Origin: Odobenus rosmarus divergens
Taxonomy: Eukaryota; Chordata; Mammalia; Carnivora; Odobenidae
DNA: 64,000 bases
NCBI RefSeq assembly: GCF_000321225.1
Contig: NW_004450275.1
Span: forward strand, 7,651,039 to 7,715,038
Direction of reading: 5' to 3'
The translations under genes were made by a program, and so were the position numbers. Every line of letters begins with the position of its first letter. Within the stretch, counting starts at the first letter, position 1. Shown piece by piece: positions 35,135 through 45,683 of the stretch. The notes beneath the pieces are model-generated. The model was given only the letters and a program-made list of their open reading frames with translations. It was not told the origin of the DNA and ran no database searches.

Positions 35135-35785
35135 CAATAGTTTCTGGACAGTGTGCACAGCACTGTGCTAGGAGCAGGCAATACAGTGGTGAATAAGACA
35201 CACTAAGCATACAGACTAGCAGAACAATAAGACATTAAGAAATACTTGCACGGTGAATTAAATACAATTGTAAATTGATGTATAAAAGAAAAATAAAATG
35301 TGTTATAGCAATGTATTCTAGGTAGAAAGTGCGTAGGTCCCAGGGTGCCCGGAACAATTCCAATTTACCCCTACTGTCCTGGAGTAATTGTTAGTACTGC
35401 CTCCTCGCACTCTCATTAGTGCCCCATTTGGATGATAAATTAAGTGATTACTGTTCACTTTCATAAGAAGAGACCTGACTTAGTCTGAGAGCCATCAAGG
35501 ACTTTTTTCAGAGTGGAACTGTTCAGCGGAGACATAAGGCTGTGAGAGTTACCCAGAGAAGGGAGGAGGATGCTGTAAAAGGAGGGAGGACAGAGGAAAT
35601 TGTACATGCAAAGACCTAAGGGCTGAAGCCCAGTCCGGCTCAAGCACTGGTGAACAGGGTGTGGTTTGCTAGGACTGAGGCAGTAGTCGAGCTAGCAGAG
35701 CCTTATCGGTCATCCCACCGGTTTGAGACCCAGAGCGGTAGGAAGCCACTGAACCTAATGATAGGAAGAATGATCACTAAAAGGT
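35135..35785 (-). mobile_element. L2 LINE relic, 3' region
   Basis: Antisense L2 in order: 'cagcactgtgctaggagcag', 'gcaatacagtggtgaataag' (35160-35205); after a poorly matched stretch, 'ggacttttttcagagtgga', 'attgtacatgcaaagaccta' and 'gtaggaagccactgaacc' (35455-35780). The middle (35245-35455) may be diverged L2 or an insertion. Confidence 0.68.
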
Positions 35786-35789
35786 AGTG

Positions 35790-36010
35790 TTTAGGATGTG
35801 TCAATATCTGTGTACACATGTTAGAGGTATTAACTTACTGAGTTGCACAACAACAATTTGAAGCAGATGGGTTTATAGCCCCAGTTTTTTCAGATTAGGA
35901 GACTGAGGCACAAAACTTGAAGGCAACTTGCCTAAAGTCATCTCTCAAGAAAGTGATGGCACCAAGCTTCCGACCAGGCACACTTGCTTCAAAGTCCTTA
36001 CTCTGTTTAT
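35790..36010 (-). mobile_element. MIR SINE relic
   Basis: Antisense MIR: 'aacttactgagttgcacaac', 'gcccagttttttcagattag'-like core with 'gagactgaggcacaaaactt', 'ggcaacttgcctaaagtcat', then 'ccgaccaggcacacttgc' and 'caaagtccttactctg'. Long but diverged. Confidence 0.72.
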
Positions 36011-37358
36011 TAAGGGAGTGACAATATCAGATTTGATCGCTATCGTTGTAAACATTTACATGAGCCTGGAGAACTTCAAAGTTCTGAGTTTATGCTAAAA
36101 TGATTGACAGTGAAATGTTGAACTTGAACTTGCTGTGACTTTCTTCTCAACAGGTAAAAGTTTCTATATGCAAAACAGTCAAGTATAAGCCAATAAAATA
36201 TGAGGGTGCAGACATATGCTCATATATGTGGATAGAAGATAACTGAATGGGAACATTATACAATTAAGTGGTTACCCCTGAGGATTTGTTGGAAGGAGGG
36301 AGTGAGAGAGCAAGAAATTTCTCTTTTCATTCAGAAATGTTATCCCACCCTGTCCTACCGTGAGTGCATGCTTTTTAATGATGAAAAGCAAAAAGTAACT
36401 ATCAACTCCCCCACTACTCCTGCTTGCTAAGAAACATACAGTGTTTTTGGAGCTGAAGGGAGCTATTTGGAAGAAAGGAGTCCATGATATCGACCTTCAC
36501 CTTCACGGGTCCTGTGAGAACGGATAATCATGAGAAAGGACTTCAAACAAACCATGCAGGATATTTGTTTGAACAAGAAATTAGAGATGTTCGTGTTACC
36601 AAGGTACTGTACGTTCTGACGATGAGTGTAACCATGTTCTTTCCCAGTAATGAGCGTAAGCAACCCTTTGAAGAGAATGTAATGCTACCACAGGCCACAG
36701 AAAATGCAAGTCAGCATCAAGACATGTTCCAAATAGTATACACCAATGTTAAGCGAAGTTCAAGTAAAATTGCTGTGTGGTTGGTTAGAGTTTTATCCAA
36801 TACTACACATCTTCTAATTTCAAACACATTGTTCTAGATTGATTAAATCAATCACCAAGTCAATCAGTCAATCAAGGAATCCAATTCTTAATGGTCCTTC
36901 AACTATCTTTTATCAATAATATGGGACTGGATATGGGTACTGTTGCTTTTACTGAACGGTGGTGGTGACTTTCAGGTTACATTCTCTTTCCTTGAAAAGA
37001 AAGAGTTATTTTTTTTCCAAATGAAGTTTTCAGACATTCCCCATCCCCTTAACTGAGCAAACTACTGAAATTTCCCTTTGCTTTATTTATAATCTTGGGT
37101 CTATTGTCATGTCTATTTCATGTTTGGTCACTTTTGTAATGTCGATAGGAATTTTTTTTAGAGTAATACTTATGAATAGTATTACATACATACTATGGAT
37201 GCAATGTACTGTGATAAAAAGAAGGCATATTATTTTGCCTAATTATGATGCTGATGCTATAAGACTTGAAGTATATAATAGAGGTTTATTATTTCCTGGG
37301 AAATTTGACAGTTTCTGGGGACTCTGAGCTCCAGGGACCCTCAGCTTCCAGGCTACAA
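36011..37358. other. Mostly unassigned; possible L1 3'-UTR scrap and AATC tract
   Basis: At about 36230-36350 'gtggttacccctgaggattt' and 'ggaaggagggagtgagag' resemble the sense 3' UTR of an old L1, but only weakly. A short impure AATC-rich tract lies at 36838-36880. The 117-codon frame at 36484-36837 (+) has no recognisable motif and no splice signals. Confidence 0.35.
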
Positions 37359-37586
37359 TGATCCTTGTATTTATTTATTTATTTTTTCAAAGATTTTATT
37401 TATTTATTTGAGAGAGAGAGAATGAGAGATAGCACGAGAGGGAAGAGGGTCAGAGGGAGAAGCAGACTCCCCGCCGAGCAGGGAGCCCGATGCGGGACTC
37501 GATCCCGGGACTCCAGGATCATGACCTCAGCCGAAGGCAGTCGCTTAACCAACTGAGCCACCCAGGTGCCCTGATCCTTGTATTTA
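37359..37586 (-). mobile_element. CAN-SINE with 15-bp target duplication
   Basis: The body is about 37374-37571, antisense on the plus strand, ending in 'gccacccaggtgccc'. The perfect repeat TGATCCTTGTATTTA at 37359-37373 and 37572-37586 marks the target duplication. Its GA-rich block (GAATGAGAGATAG, then GGGAAGAGGGTCAGAGGG) is nearly the same as in the copies at 3652 and 58067, so the three form one subfamily. Confidence 0.96.
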
Positions 37587-37950
37587 AAAGTGTTCTCTTG
37601 TCTATGGAGTAGTTATTTTCCTATGTCATTCTGTAAAGAACAAGTATCAGGATATGGAATATTCCATTTAATTTTAAGTCAGATGCAGTTGACAGTATGG
37701 CTATATTTCTGACTCCTAGTATTGGGTGTGTGATCTACACATTTTAGAAACTTACAAATACTGAGTTATAGGAACACATTTTTCTTTCTTTTGTTTAATG
37801 GGTATTTTATTGGATTTTATGTTAAAAATAAGCTTTCTCTTTTTTGTATCCATGTAGCACATTATTCCTAATGTTATTTCAATACTTACAGCATTTCCTT
37901 TTCATTACTTTTTATGTTTCTTTTTCCCATTCTAATTATGTTTTTGAAGG
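37587..37950. other. Unassigned AT-rich DNA
   Basis: No confident element or exon. Confidence 0.4.
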
Positions 37951-37977
37951 TTAATATTATTATTATTATTATTATTT
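37951..37977 (+). repeat. (ATT)n microsatellite
   Basis: About eight ATT units follow 'ggttaat'. Confidence 0.92.
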
Positions 37978-37984
37978 CTCTAAC

Positions 37985-38045
37985 ACTGAAGAACAGTGTC
38001 TAACATGTAGTAAGTTCTCCATATATAGATTGAATGCAGGAAGGA
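37985..38045 (+). mobile_element. L2 3'-end scrap
   Basis: Sense L2 terminus: 'gaacagtgtctaacatgtag', 'taagttctccatatatagat' and 'tgaatgcagga'. Only about 60 bp are recognisable. Confidence 0.5.
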
Positions 38046-39149
38046 GGAAATTAATAAATGTATGAGTAGTTGCAGATATACACATGGTTCAGAATAGGGC
38101 TTTTAATTTCAATAATTACAGAAATAATCAATTTTCTGAGGAGGAAACAATAAAGAGTACATTATTACACATCTTATTCTTCATCTTCTGATGGAGCAAA
38201 TCTGATTAAGAGAGAAAAAAAAATGAGCAGCCATGATTGTATCAGTTGTGGCAGGTGCATAAAAGAGATGCTATATGGAATAATTTAAAAGAAGGAACTG
38301 CCAGTGACTTCTTTTTTCAGAGCAACTGGGCAACAGAGGGAAGAAAAAGAAAGGAATGCTTATTAGCTTTAGCCTTAGCAGGTAACAGGTGAATGCTACT
38401 TCTTCAGACGATAGATTACTATAGAACATGTGTGGTCTGTCATCTTACAGCAACAAAAGAAAAACAACATCTATTCTTCAGGACTGAGGACAGAGATATC
38501 AAAAGCAAAATTACCGGAACACTAAACAGCTGACTAGAACTCCTTGCATAGGTCAGCAGCATGAATACAATCCTAAGCACGGCTCCAGTCTTCTCCACCA
38601 CCAGATAGTCACGATGGGCCCAAAGCAACAACAGATGGTGGAGCCTCAACTATATCAGTCCTTGGAACAAACCGCCACTGTGAGCAAGTTCTAGTTACAA
38701 AATGTTTCAGTCCCACGCTTGCACACTCTTAATGATCAGGAAGTGAAAAGGGGTAGAATAAAAAAATCTTTATGGAAACATATCAGAAGTCTAGGTTTGT
38801 AAGGATCTTAGCATTCTTGAGGTAAGAGGGGAAATAGAATGGTTTACATATGATTTCCAATGATTAAAATAAGAACAAGATAATTAATCTCTTGACATCG
38901 TCATCTCAGATAAGCCTATAAAATGCTCAAGAAACTGAGTTTTTCTGAAAATCACTGCTATTTATCTCCATCTTATCTCCCATTTATAAATGAAGGCCTA
39001 TTAGATCTGAAATATGTGGAATGATCAGAAAGGGAACTTTAAAAAAATGGTTTACTCTGAATATCTTTGAAAATCACATAGCTCCTGCCAAATGTACAGC
39101 TTCACATGGAGGTCTGAGAACCTCATCACAGGAAAAAAACCCTAAAGTT
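38046..39149. other. Unassigned DNA
   Basis: No confident element or exon. Confidence 0.4.
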
Positions 39150-39305
39150 CAGAAATAGGTAAGGATGTCCTCTCACAACTCCTATTCAACATTGTTCTGG
39201 AAGTTCTAGGGGGAGGGGAGGGGAAGGGAGGGGAGGAAAGGGAAGGAAAGAAAGCAGGGGATAGAGAAAGAAAAGGCATGCATATTGGAAAGAAAGAAAG
39301 AAAAT
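39150..39305 (+). mobile_element. L1 ORF2 fragment interrupted by a G-rich purine tract
   Basis: 'aggatgtcctctcacaact' and 'cctattcaacattgttctgg' are sense L1 ORF2 codons for the reverse-transcriptase region (CP..SPLLFNIVLEVL type). At 39285 'ggcatgcatattggaaag' continues with the next recognisable L1 motif. Where the intervening codons should be lies a purine-only tract, 39209-39250, of G4A and G3A units and then GGAAA units. The copy is short and dead. Confidence 0.82.
39209..39234 (+). repeat. G-rich tract, predicted G-quadruplex
   Basis: Five runs of three to five G separated by one or two A occur within about 26 bp on the plus strand. This meets the usual four-run G-quadruplex pattern with very short loops, which normally gives stable parallel folds. 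It arose inside an L1 ORF2 scrap, so it is probably an expansion and not a selected element. Confidence 0.85.
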
Positions 39306-40584
39306 AGTCTCTTTAATCTCTATTTTTTCCTCTGTATTACCTATGATTATCTCAAGGTTTTACGTTAAGGCAATAATTTGTCTTTCAATCATGTCTAATG
39401 TGTTATTTGCTGTTTCTATCATATTTAGACATTTTTCTTTAGTTTGAAATTGATTTTTCTATTTCATTCTTCTGTTGTTTCATATTTTCTCATTTGCTTT
39501 ATTGAATTATATTCTTATGTTCTTCTGCAGTACAAAGCACTCAACGATAATCTTCTTTTCTGTAGATTATGTTTTCTTACCAACAGGGCTCATCACATTT
39601 TTATATCTAATGATCCTTCATTTTGTTTAGTTGTCATGCCATGTCTTTGTATCTTCCTCATGCTTAAATTAGGCCATGCTGTACCCACCATCTCTTGTCT
39701 CTCATATAGTTTGAATGATTTCTCTTTGACACTCTATACATCATATTGTCCACCAAGTCATCGTTACCTTAATGAACTTCAATTTAAGGACTGGGAGTTG
39801 ATTTCTAGTGAACATTCAGAGAGAGAGAGTAAGAGTGGGAAAGAGAAAGAACTCAGCTGTGCCTTGTTAAGAGGACTTGGCCATAGCTTCCTCTTTGCAA
39901 ACCAGGGAACATCAAGTACCAATGTCCTCTCTACCATAAGTGCAACTGCATCCTGTAGATATGTTCTCATCTAACCCGTTTCAGCAGACCTGTTAGACAG
40001 TAAGTTTCAGCAGCTATTCTCCCAAGGTTGTTTCCCTTAACTTTTACAGATCTTCCTACTCACTTACATCTCAATTCACTTTTTCACAAGTAGAAAGAAT
40101 TCATGAGAATTCTCATGATTTTGTCAGCTGATTGAGGATGGACCTGAAGCTGGGGGCCTTCTCCACTGCACCACAATCTCCAAGGCTACTAGGTTTCCTT
40201 GTCATTTTTCAAAAGTTTATGGTATGAGGTTACGATCCTTCTTATGTTTATTGGAACTAGTCAGTCTCATCTCAGAGAACTTTAGTAACTAGTGTTGAAG
40301 AAACCAGGTTTCACTTTGTTTTCATTTTAGATCTGCTAATAAACACTCATTTGGCCACTATTACAATTATTGAGGAAAAAGTGGGAAGGATAAATGCAGA
40401 GTCTATGCAATAAAAATTTCTCTTTCATCGAAAAGACAGAAATATTTTAATAGTATAACAATCAAATTAAAGATCTGGTTAATTGATCAGATTAAAGAAC
40501 TTTGGTTGTTTTACCTTCAGAAACTGTTATGAGTATCCATGGCCATTCAGATTGATTTCTTCACACCTTCCCCCCCACACACAT
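39306..40584. other. Unassigned AT-rich DNA with a 176-codon frame
   Basis: The plus-strand frame at 39444-39974 is the longest gap-free frame in the window. Its first half is hydrophobic because the DNA is T-rich, and it shows no recognisable family or motif. There is no CpG-rich promoter or polyadenylation context. I treat it as chance. The rest is unassigned. Confidence 0.35.
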
Positions 40585-40710
40585 TTTTCATGGCTTCATT
40601 GAGATATTATTTACATAACATAAAATTTACTCATTTTAGGTATATAGTTTAATGAATTTTAGTAGTAGTGAAAGCTCCATGTAATCAAGTTACAAAATAG
40701 TTCCAACTCC

Positions 40711-40912
40711 TTGAAGTTTCTTTTTTTTTTTTTAAGATTTTATTTATTTATTCATGAGAGAGAGAGAGAGAGAGAAGCAGAGTGAGAAGCAGGCTTCCCC
40801 ACTGAGCAGGGAGCCCGATGCAGGACTCGATCCCAGGAGCCTGGGATCATGACCTGAGCCGAAGGCAGACGCTTAACCATCTGAGCCACCCAGGCGCCCT
40901 TGAAGTTTCTTT
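40711..40912 (-). mobile_element. CAN-SINE nested in L1
   Basis: The body is about 40724-40899, antisense, ending 'gccacccaggcgccc'. The repeat TTGAAGTTTCTTT at 40711-40723 and 40900-40912 is exact. The GA block is short (AG dinucleotide run), so the CT-rich middle of this copy is reduced compared with the others. It splits the L1 3' UTR. Confidence 0.96.
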
Positions 40913-41086
40913 ATGTCCGTTTACAATCAATTCTCCCCCTTCCCTTCAGCCTCAGGCAATGGCTGATCTGTTTTCTGACATTGTGTAGTTTTACCTTTTC
41001 TAGAATTTCATATAAATGCAATTACACAGTATGTCATCTTTTTTTTATTAGTTTTTTCTTTCATTTAATATAATGTTTTCGAAATT

Positions 41087-41283
41087 AATCCATTTCATTT
41101 TTTTAAGACTTTATTTATTTATTGAGAGAGAGAGAGCACAGAGGGAGAGCCAGAGGGAGAAGGAGACTCCCCGCTGAGCAGGCCCATGTGGGATTCGATC
41201 CCAGGACTCTGGGATCATGACCTAGCCAAAGGCACACGCTTAACCAACTGAGCCACCCAGATGCCCCAATCCATTTCATTTTT
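41087..41283 (-). mobile_element. CAN-SINE nested in L1
   Basis: The body is about 41103-41267. The exact repeat AATCCATTTCATTTTT at 41087-41102 and 41268-41283 frames it. It has a small deletion at 'gagcaggcccatgtggg', where other copies read GAGCAGGGAGCCC. The head end is 'gccacccagatgcccc'. Confidence 0.96.
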
Positions 41284-41842
41284 GTTTCCACATTATTCTT
41301 ATTTCATCCCTATTTATTTCTTAGCAGTTCCTACAGAACTGCTCTCTCACAAATTATTTATCCATTCACCAGTTCATGAACATTAAGCTTGTTTCCATTA
41401 TTTGGCTATTATGGATTATCCTGCTATAAACATTCGCATATGAGTCTTTGAACGTAGAAATGTTTTTGTTTCTCGGGTAAATATCTAGGTCAAATATTTT
41501 TTCAGATCTTAACTCTTACATTTAGGTCTAGGCTCAATTTTAAGTTATTTTTAAAAATATGGTGTGAAGGAAAGTTTGAGATTTATTTTATCCATATAGA
41601 TATACAGTTGTTCTAGCAACATTTGTTGAAAATACTATCTTTTCTTTCATTTAATTACCTTGGCACGTCTATTAAAAATCGGGTGACATATGTGTTTGGG
41701 CCGATTTCTGGACTTTCTTTTACATTGATTTATGTCAATCCTAGGCCACTACCCCACTATCTTGTTTATTATAGTTTAGTAAATCTTGAAATCATGAATT
41801 GTACATCCTCCACCCTTATTTATTCTTCAAGATTGTTGAAAA

Positions 41843-41974
41843 ATGACCCATTTCTTTTATTAGCAGAAGAAAACATTTTTAAAAAGTGAAATGCTAAGCT
41901 TTTTATAATAAAATTGTCATAAGGACGTAGAATTCTTTCATAGGTGGATGAACTTCTAAAACATATTAGTGGAC
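41843..41974 (+). repeat. Left copy of a diverged 130-bp local duplication
   Basis: This segment aligns with 42952-43082. Shared blocks include 'gtcataaggac.ta.gattctttca.aggt' and 'ac.tc.taaaac.tatt.gtgga', and, upstream, 'gca.aagaaa.catt' and 'aaatgc'. The match runs about 130 bp with small indels and roughly three quarters identity judged by eye. It begins where the recognisable L1 ends. Its family is unknown. Confidence 0.7.
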
Positions 41975-42035
41975 ACTTAGTCTCCTTTTCCATATAAAAT
42001 TTAAAATCATCTAGTCCATTTCTTGAAAAATACAT

Positions 42036-42125
42036 ATTTTTCATTAATAATCTTTATCTTTTAGAGCAGTTTTAGGCTCACAGCAAAATTGAGTGGAAAA
42101 TTCAAGGAGTTCACACATGTCTCCC
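42036..42125 (-). mobile_element. L1 3'-UTR scrap
   Basis: The plus strand shows 'ttttagagcagttttaggct' and 'cacagcaaaattgagtgg', the antisense of a common old L1 3' end. It lies just beyond the main L1 relic and may be a separate insertion. Confidence 0.6.
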
Positions 42126-42445
42126 ACTGCTTTTGAAATATTAGAAAAGGTAAATCTTTTCTAATTTCATTGTTTTCCTCATCAGGATTTATAAGTCTCT
42201 CATCATTTCTATTAGTTCTTCCTCAATAAAGACAGCAATCCCTCATCTTAGTCTCCCCTTTTCGAGTTATGGAGTCTCCTTACAAGGGCTGGAATGTGTG
42301 GCCATTACAGGGGTGGGTTCTTTTCAGCTTCCGTATGGGTCAAGCCCTTGGGCTCTCACCATGGTGATACAAGGCACAGGAGGCTTTTCTGTGTCATTGA
42401 TAGACTATCTGTTCCTAATATCTTGGGTTTTCTCCCCCTCTTCAG

Positions 42446-42581
42446 ACCAGAAAGATGAAGGGTTGCGACCTAATGGAACTTTTCACTGTCTGGATTCAAG
42501 TTCCTCAGAGCCTCAATGTCCGACATTAGAAAAAAAGAGGAAACAAAGGATGCGGAAGCCAGTTCCTTTGAAGTGAAACAG
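42446..42581 (+). other. Weak candidate exon
   Basis: A pyrimidine-rich acceptor (TTTTCTCCCCCTCTTCAG, ending 42445) precedes a 136-base segment with CAG|GTGAGG as donor (GT at 42582-42583). One frame is open for about 42 codons. It has a serine-rich middle and a basic end (KKRKQRMRK) and reaches a TGA five bases before the donor. The other two frames stop early. A stop this close to the last junction would fit a final coding exon followed by a 3'-UTR exon. I do not recognise the peptide, and chance is quite possible. Confidence 0.22.
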
Positions 42582-42600
42582 GTGAGGAGAAAGCTGTCCC

Positions 42601-42720
42601 CTTTGTATATAAACGCTGCCCTCCCGCCACGGAGCAGTGCGCCCTGGTTTTGACCGGAACTGCTCAACTGGCACGCGCCCAAGACCTCACAAGTGCAAGT
42701 CCAGAGGGGCTTGAGTAACG
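42601..42720 (+). promoter_or_regulatory. Small CpG cluster with TATA-like box
   Basis: TATATAAAC at 42606-42614 is followed by eight CpG dinucleotides within 120 bp, in a region that otherwise has almost none. The size is far below a standard CpG island. It could be a weak promoter, a conserved regulatory element or a GC-rich repeat remnant; the sequence alone does not decide. Confidence 0.2.
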
Positions 42721-42951
42721 ACTTTGTAACCCATTGTTTGGGAAGCTCTGAAATAGCACACGATCTTTTTATCTACTTTCTGGGGATGTCAAACGTGATC
42801 ATTTTTATTTTTTGATATTCGTGGGTGGTCAAACAGCGTCTATTACTTGTAGTAAAAGGCAGAGGTTAATTAAAAGATCGCAAGACCTGGGGTGATCACG
42901 ACTATTTTGATCTCATAGAGACAGCTCTACCCATGTAAAATGTTTCCTAAG

Positions 42952-43082
42952 ATGAATCACTTTTTCAGTCAGCAAAAGAAAGCATTGAAAAAAGCAAATG
43001 CCACGATCGTATTATTAAAATCGTCATAAGGACTTAGGATTCTTTCACAGGTGAAACTCCTAAAACGTATTCGTGGAAACAG
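42952..43082 (+). repeat. Right copy of a diverged 130-bp local duplication
   Basis: This is the partner of 41843-41974, in the same orientation and about 1.1 kb downstream. The best-kept block is 'cgtcataaggacttagg' followed by 'attctttcacagg'. No target duplications are visible. It is either an old tandem/segmental duplication or two copies of an unnamed dispersed repeat. Confidence 0.7.
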
Positions 43083-44075
43083 TCTGGTTTTTGCATGATT
43101 CCCAGTCTCATAAACATCAGTCTGCCAGTAAAACTTTAGTGAATGCATAAAATAATTTCTAGAATCTTATCCATGAATGCAATCGTGAATACTGAAAACA
43201 TTTCCCCAACTGATTCATATTCAGGACAATCTCAGTAATCGCAGCCAATGCAAGAGAATGGTGGCAGCCAGGTCGAATTATTTATAACATTTTTGAGGTA
43301 ATGTTTGGAAAGCTGACCACGTTAAAGTTTTTGAAACCTCTAAAATGAGATTTAAAAATTAAGAGCGCCACGGCTATTAAATATGCTTTATATACATGCA
43401 CTTCAATAATTTTATATATAGAAACTAAAGATGTGAGTATGGCTTCTGTCAATTATATTTTTAGGCTACTTGTTTGAGTGAAAGATAAGGCACTTTCTTC
43501 CCATAGGTCAGTCACATATTTTCTTTAAGTCTGGTTTATAATATTAATTAGCTTAACAAAATCCAACCAGAACCCATATTACATAGGTACGCTTTTCCGT
43601 AGTACATATTCAAATAGTCTTAGACTGTGAATCAGTGGGAATCCAGTATAACAAAGTTTCGTTCTATATTCAAGATGCTTGCCAAAGCGGTGCAGAAGGG
43701 CTGTCCCCATGGAGTTAGCAGTTTAATAGCCCTCACTCCACTAAACAGCCAATTAAATTCATTGAACCTCTTTCCTCCGCAGAAAATTCAACCCCGAAAA
43801 AGTGATGCATCTAATAGTTTCAATTTAGAGCTCTTGCATTTAGAAGTAGGGGTAAAGATTATTTTCTTTGCACTTGGACTCAGCCAGAATGGCATGTAAT
43901 TAGTATCTCCACGTGCACACAATGGATTGGAGTCCAATAAATTTGAAGAAGAAAGAATCAGGCAAAGGGAGCTATCCTTTCCAACATCAACACAGTGTTT
44001 ATAATCTTTTGTTATTGAAGTTTTTTAAAAAGATGGCTATTCATAGTGATAACCTGTAAGTATGCAGGTGTTCCT
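43083..44075. other. Unassigned DNA
   Basis: No confident element or exon. Confidence 0.4.
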
Positions 44076-44100
44076 GCACACACACACACACACACACACA
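44076..44100 (+). repeat. (CA)n microsatellite
   Basis: About 12 CA units, closely followed by a short GCAGCAGCAG run at 44106. Confidence 0.95.
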
Positions 44101-44167
44101 TAGCTGCAGCAGCAGCTACTTCTCCTCTCTTCGTTCATCTTCTCACCATCTTAATTCAGCCCCCAAA

Positions 44168-44812
44168 CTGACAGTGGTAAGGAGAATAATTGCCCCCAAA
44201 CATGTCTGCATCCTAATCCACGGAACCTGTGAATATGCAAAAGGGACTTTGCAGATGTGATGAACATTTAGGACCTTGAGATAGGGAGATTTTCCTGGAT
44301 TGTCTGGGTGGGCCCAGTGTAATCATAAGAGCCATTGAAAGCAGAGAATCTTTCTGGGCTCTGGTCAGAGAGAGATATGACAAAGAAAGAAGGGTCAGAG
44401 GATGGAAGTAGAATCACAGAGAGATGCCATATGAAAGGTACTCGACTTGCCATTGCTGGATTCGGAAGTGGAGGAATAGGGCCTTTAAGCCAAGGAATGT
44501 GAGAATCTTCTAGAAGCTAGGGATGGCCCTCAATTGACAGCAAGCAAGAAGATGGAATTCTCAGTCCTACAATCACAAGGAACTGAATTCTGCTGATAAT
44601 TGGAATGAGCAAAAAAAAAAAAAAAAAAAACCCAAAACAGATGCACCCCTAAGACCTCTAGAAATAAATACAACCTCTTGGTAACTTGGTTTAGCCCAGA
44701 TTTAGACCCATGTCAGACATGAGCTCCAGAACTGTAAGATAACAAATTTGTATTGTTTAAAACCCTAAGCTTGTGGTGAGTTGTTCCAGTAGCAATAGAA
44801 AACTAATATACT
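44168..44812 (+). mobile_element. MaLR (MLT1-type) solo LTR
   Basis: Sense MaLR LTR order: 'aataattgcccccaaacatg', 'catcctaatccacggaacctg', 'gcaaaagggactttgcagatg', 'gaccttgagatagggagatt', 'ggattgtctgggtgggccc', and at the 3' end 'ctccagaactgtaagataac', 'ttgtattgtttaaaacc' and 'aaaactaatata'. An A19 run at 44611-44631 interrupts the middle and may be a short later insertion. There is no internal retroviral sequence, so it is a solo LTR. Confidence 0.82.
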
Positions 44813-45640
44813 CATTTTTGTAAATAAGGAAATGCTGTACTTTATTCAGAAACAACAAAGACAGCTCTGAGTCCATCTGCCATATTTCAGATGGCTTTTC
44901 TACCTTATCCTTTCTCCTTTTCCTCACAGATAAAAAGTTGGATGACCAGTTGTTCTAAGCACATTTATTATGAAAATGTGCTGAAAACACTTCCTTATTA
45001 TAGGGAGCATGTCAAACTTGACTGAAGAGGAATGAAGACATTGAGACTGGAAGTGGCCTCTTGAGCATCCCAAAACCTCTGGGCTACATAAGGCTTTTGG
45101 AAATAGGGTGTCCAGTGAGCCAAACCAATATCGAAACTGCCCACTTCCCCACAGTTCTCTGGGAAGTCTGCCTTACTAGAAGCAGATCAGGTAGGTGGTG
45201 AGTCACGTGGAGTGACTGGAGGAATCCTGGGGGTAGTGGGCATCAGACCATCGCCTCCCTAGCTGCCCACCACCTGACACTCATCATGAGACAGTCATTC
45301 CTTTGCTGGAAGAAGGCTTGAAAGTTTATAGGACTCTCATAAAATAGAAAAATGGCTTTTGTTTTGTGGGAGTGGAAGGAGGAAGACAAGAATAAATGCA
45401 GAAATACATGGCTTGAAAATTATCAATTAATGTATCAGTATCAAAGGCTGCCAACAATGGGAAGAGGCACTGCAGATTTTTTTCTAATAAAAAAACACAG
45501 AGTAAATTTTATTTTTCACCAATATTTAATAAGTAAATATTCATGCATGTGGTGATTTTGATATAAGCATCATTTCACAGTGAAAAGGATATTTATTTTC
45601 TTAATTTTTAAAAAAGTTTTAGGGATAACCACTCTAGATA
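44813..45640. other. Unassigned DNA
   Basis: No confident element or exon. Confidence 0.4.
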
Positions 45641-45683
45641 TTTTTTTTAAAGATTTTTATTTGTTTATTTGAGAGAGAGAGAG
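45641..45683 (-). mobile_element. CAN-SINE, cut off by assembly gap
   Basis: T8 followed by 'aaagatttttatttgtttat' and 'ttgagagagagagag' is the antisense tail and GA block of a CAN-SINE. The rest, including the head, falls in the gap. No target duplication is visible on the far side of the gap. Confidence 0.85.

Larger units (their letters stand above)
40585..41842 (-). mobile_element. Old L1 (L1M type) relic with two nested SINEs
   Basis: Read antisense on the plus strand. The L1 3' UTR starts at 'catggcttcattgagatatt', continues after the first SINE with 'aggcaatggctgatctgtttt', then reaches ORF2 with 'ttatccattcaccagttcat', 'gctattatggattatcctgc' and 'caacatttgttgaaaatac' and 'accttggcacgtctattaaa'. 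SINEs at 40724-40899 and 41103-41267 interrupt it without loss of L1 sequence, so they are younger. The reading frame is destroyed. Confidence 0.88.

Noticed and set aside
39444..39974. 176-codon plus-strand frame, hydrophobic first half
   Set aside because: The hydrophobicity follows from T-rich DNA. No family resemblance or gene signals.
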